A stretch of 22,152 bases of DNA from a virus: IMG/VR virus record IMGVR_UViG_3300035184_000862, positions 1-22,152 of that record. One strand, given 5' to 3'. The stretch's first letter is position 1; each line of letters opens with the position of its first letter. The position numbers and the translations under genes were made by a program. This document shows positions 20,980 to 22,152 of this stretch, piece by piece. The notes beneath the pieces were generated by a model, which was not told the origin of the DNA, did not search any database, and was given only the letters and a program-made list of their open reading frames with translations.

Positions 20980-22152
20980 ATGGCATATCAAGTTCGTTAC
21001 ACTGACAATATTAATAAAGGTAATATTGTTGTCGAAGATTTAACAATCAATACCGACACTAGTCTAAGTTTCCCAGGCAAGAATTCAACTTCTTACGGTA
21101 CTGTAGTAGCAGAAAATTTCCTACACTTGCTCGAAAATTTTGCAAACATATCAGCTCCGTCACGTCCAGTTGAAGGCCAACTATGGTACGATAATACCGA
21201 TGGTGTTGATCAGCTTAAAGTTTATGATGGAACAACATGGGGCGCAGCCGGCGGTCTAAAAAAAGCAACTAATCAACCAGCTGTTGCAAATTCTGTTGCA
21301 GGTGACTTGTGGGTTAATACTGAGAGTCAGCAGCTTTACTTATTTACAGGCAGCGCCTGGGTACTAGTTGGACCAAGCTTCTCTGATGGACTTCTTACTG
21401 GAGCACAATCAGAAGCAATAGTTGGGTCTGATGACGTAACATATAATGTACTAGTTATAAAAATTGAAAATGAACCAGCAGCTATTATTAGTAAGCAGGC
21501 ATTTATTCCTAAAACAGCAATTACTGGATTTACAGCAGGTATTAAAGCTGGATACAATCTAACTACAACTCCATTAGTTGACTTAGAAGTATTAAAGTAT
21601 TGGGGTACAGCAGAAAAAGCAGAATCATTAGTAGTTTCCGGAACTACAGTTCTTGCAAGTAATTTTTTAAGAGGCGACAGTGCATCAACTAGCAACTTCC
21701 AATTAAAAGTTAAATCAGACGACGGCGTACAACTAGGTACTAGTAGTAATTTTAATATCTACGTAGCTAACAACGGATCGTCAGCAGTTATTGAAAATAG
21801 ATCAAGCGGTTCTAGCATTGATTTTAACTTAGTACAAGGTGCAGATACAAATACTGTAATGCGCATTGATAGTACTCAGAGAGTAGGTATTAATAATACA
21901 GCACCAGATGAAGAATTGGACGTTGTAGGAAATGTGCAAATAAGTCCAAAAGCAGGAGATGCAACTACTGGAATTTTAAAGGTTGAAAGCACAGTTAATG
22001 CTATTGACTCAGGAACAGGATCTGCTATTATTAAAGGCGGCGCCAGTATTGCGCAAAATTTATATATAGCAGGTGATCTTGTAATGAAACAAGGCGCTGA
22101 CAATGCTGGATCAATAACAACTGGAACAGTTGGACCGGATCGAAATGCGTTA
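20980..22152 (+). CDS. Tail fibre protein, 3' partial
   Basis: The frame opens at ATG 20980 after TAAGGAG and continues for 391 codons to the window edge without a stop. The N-terminus, MAYQVRYTDNINKGNIVVED, is followed by VVAENFLHLLENFANISAPS. Two copies of a tail-fibre unit then follow: GQLWYDNTDGVDQLKVYDGT (from residue 66) and GDLWVNTESQQLYLFTGSAW (from 108), the latter ending in VGP (131-133). After a beta-rich stretch comes RVGINNTAPDEELDVVG (301-317), the VGIxxxxPxxxLDVxG motif found in many fibres, often ahead of a C-terminal trimer/chaperone (S74-type) domain. That part lies beyond the window. Likely role: a distal receptor-binding or short tail fibre that attaches near the baseplate. 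The fibre class is well supported; which fibre is not known. Confidence 0.87.
   Translation, partial: MAYQVRYTDNINKGNIVVEDLTINTDTSLSFPGKNSTSYGTVVAENFLHLLENFANISAPSRPVEGQLWYDNTDGVDQLKVYDGTTWGAAGGLKKATNQPAVANSVAGDLWVNTESQQLYLFTGSAWVLVGPSFSDGLLTGAQSEAIVGSDDVTYNVLVIKIENEPAAIISKQAFIPKTAITGFTAGIKAGYNLTTTPLVDLEVLKYWGTAEKAESLVVSGTTVLASNFLRGDSASTSNFQLKVKSDDGVQLGTSSNFNIYVANNGSSAVIENRSSGSSIDFNLVQGADTNTVMRIDSTQRVGINNTAPDEELDVVGNVQISPKAGDATTGILKVESTVNAIDSGTGSAIIKGGASIAQNLYIAGDLVMKQGADNAGSITTGTVGPDRNAL
21175..21375 (+). repeat. Tandem G(Q/D)LW...G..W fibre repeats
   Basis: Two diverged units, residues 66-107 and 108-132 onward, share P...G(Q/D)LW(Y/V)(D/N)T....QL(K/Y)(V/L)(Y/F)(D/T)G..W. Each is a small beta hairpin with fixed Trp and Gly positions. 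The repeat is common in fibres of marine T4-like phages and probably forms a trimeric shaft. Confidence 0.65.

Noticed and set aside
20975-20982. TATAAATG before the fibre gene as a late promoter
   Set aside because: The last base does not match and the motif includes the start codon itself.
359-21750. The palindrome ACTAGT appears often (about two dozen sites by eye)
   Set aside because: Most cases are in-frame Thr-Ser codons (ACT AGT) in Thr/Ser-rich beta proteins with AT-ending codons. Codon and amino-acid preference explains this better than a signal.
1-22152. tRNA genes, CRISPR arrays, insertion sequences, integration sites or auxiliary metabolic genes
   Set aside because: Intergenic space totals only about 110 bases, and no such pattern or terminal repeat was found in it or in the coding frames.

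Overview
The window is part of the late structural (tail/baseplate) region of an AT-rich, T4-like myovirus, most likely one infecting a marine bacterium. Evidence: (i) a densely packed, single-strand array of tail-spike/lysozyme, gp25, gp6, giant tail protein, small structural protein and tail fibre; (ii) baseplate proteins with clear gp25 and gp6 character; (iii) T4/cyanophage-type late promoter octamers (NATAAATA) just upstream of two genes; (iv) sequence motifs that I recognise from tail genes of cyanophages and other marine T4-like phages. G+C is about one third by eye and codon third positions are AT-rich throughout, with no compositional break. The host cannot be named from the sequence; a pelagiphage- or cyanophage-like virus is an inference.

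Layout, all on the + strand: 1-1001, the 3' part of a gp5-like baseplate hub/spike protein ending in an M15-type (VanY/endolysin-like) zinc peptidase domain; 1019-1456, gp25 baseplate wedge/sheath initiator; 1513-4962, an enlarged gp6 (baseplate J-like) wedge protein; 4968-20342, one uninterrupted 5124-codon gene that makes up about 69% of the window; 20362-20967, a 201-aa structural protein of unknown role with a GTG start; 20980 to the window end, the 5' part of a tail fibre gene that runs off the edge. The longest intergenic gap is 56 bases. No tRNA, CRISPR array, insertion sequence, integrase or metabolic gene is visible, and the minus-strand reading frames are shadows.

The gene order spike - gp25 - gp6 - X - fibre matches the general contractile-tail order (V-W-J-I-H in P2). 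It places the giant protein X in the slot of gp7/gpI, the protein that joins the wedge to the fibre network. Its N-terminus looks like a short wedge-anchoring domain. The rest is a chain of recognisable modules: a cupredoxin-like domain that has lost its cysteine, five CBM5/12-like (chitin-binding-type) aromatic modules, a six-blade FG-GAP-like beta-propeller split by an insertion of about 770 residues, two blocks of GxGY glycine-rich repeats, and at least seven fibre-like 'LNG...DY' beta repeats. The most interesting hypothesis here is that this one polypeptide is both a baseplate wedge component and a giant modular glycan-recognition apparatus.

Regulation: late promoter motifs lie at 1481-1488 (before gp6) and 20338-20345 (overlapping the stop codon of the giant gene). 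The gp6-giant pair therefore probably forms one late transcription unit of about 19 kb and the two distal genes another, and each motif precedes the same GGAAAC-type ribosome binding site.
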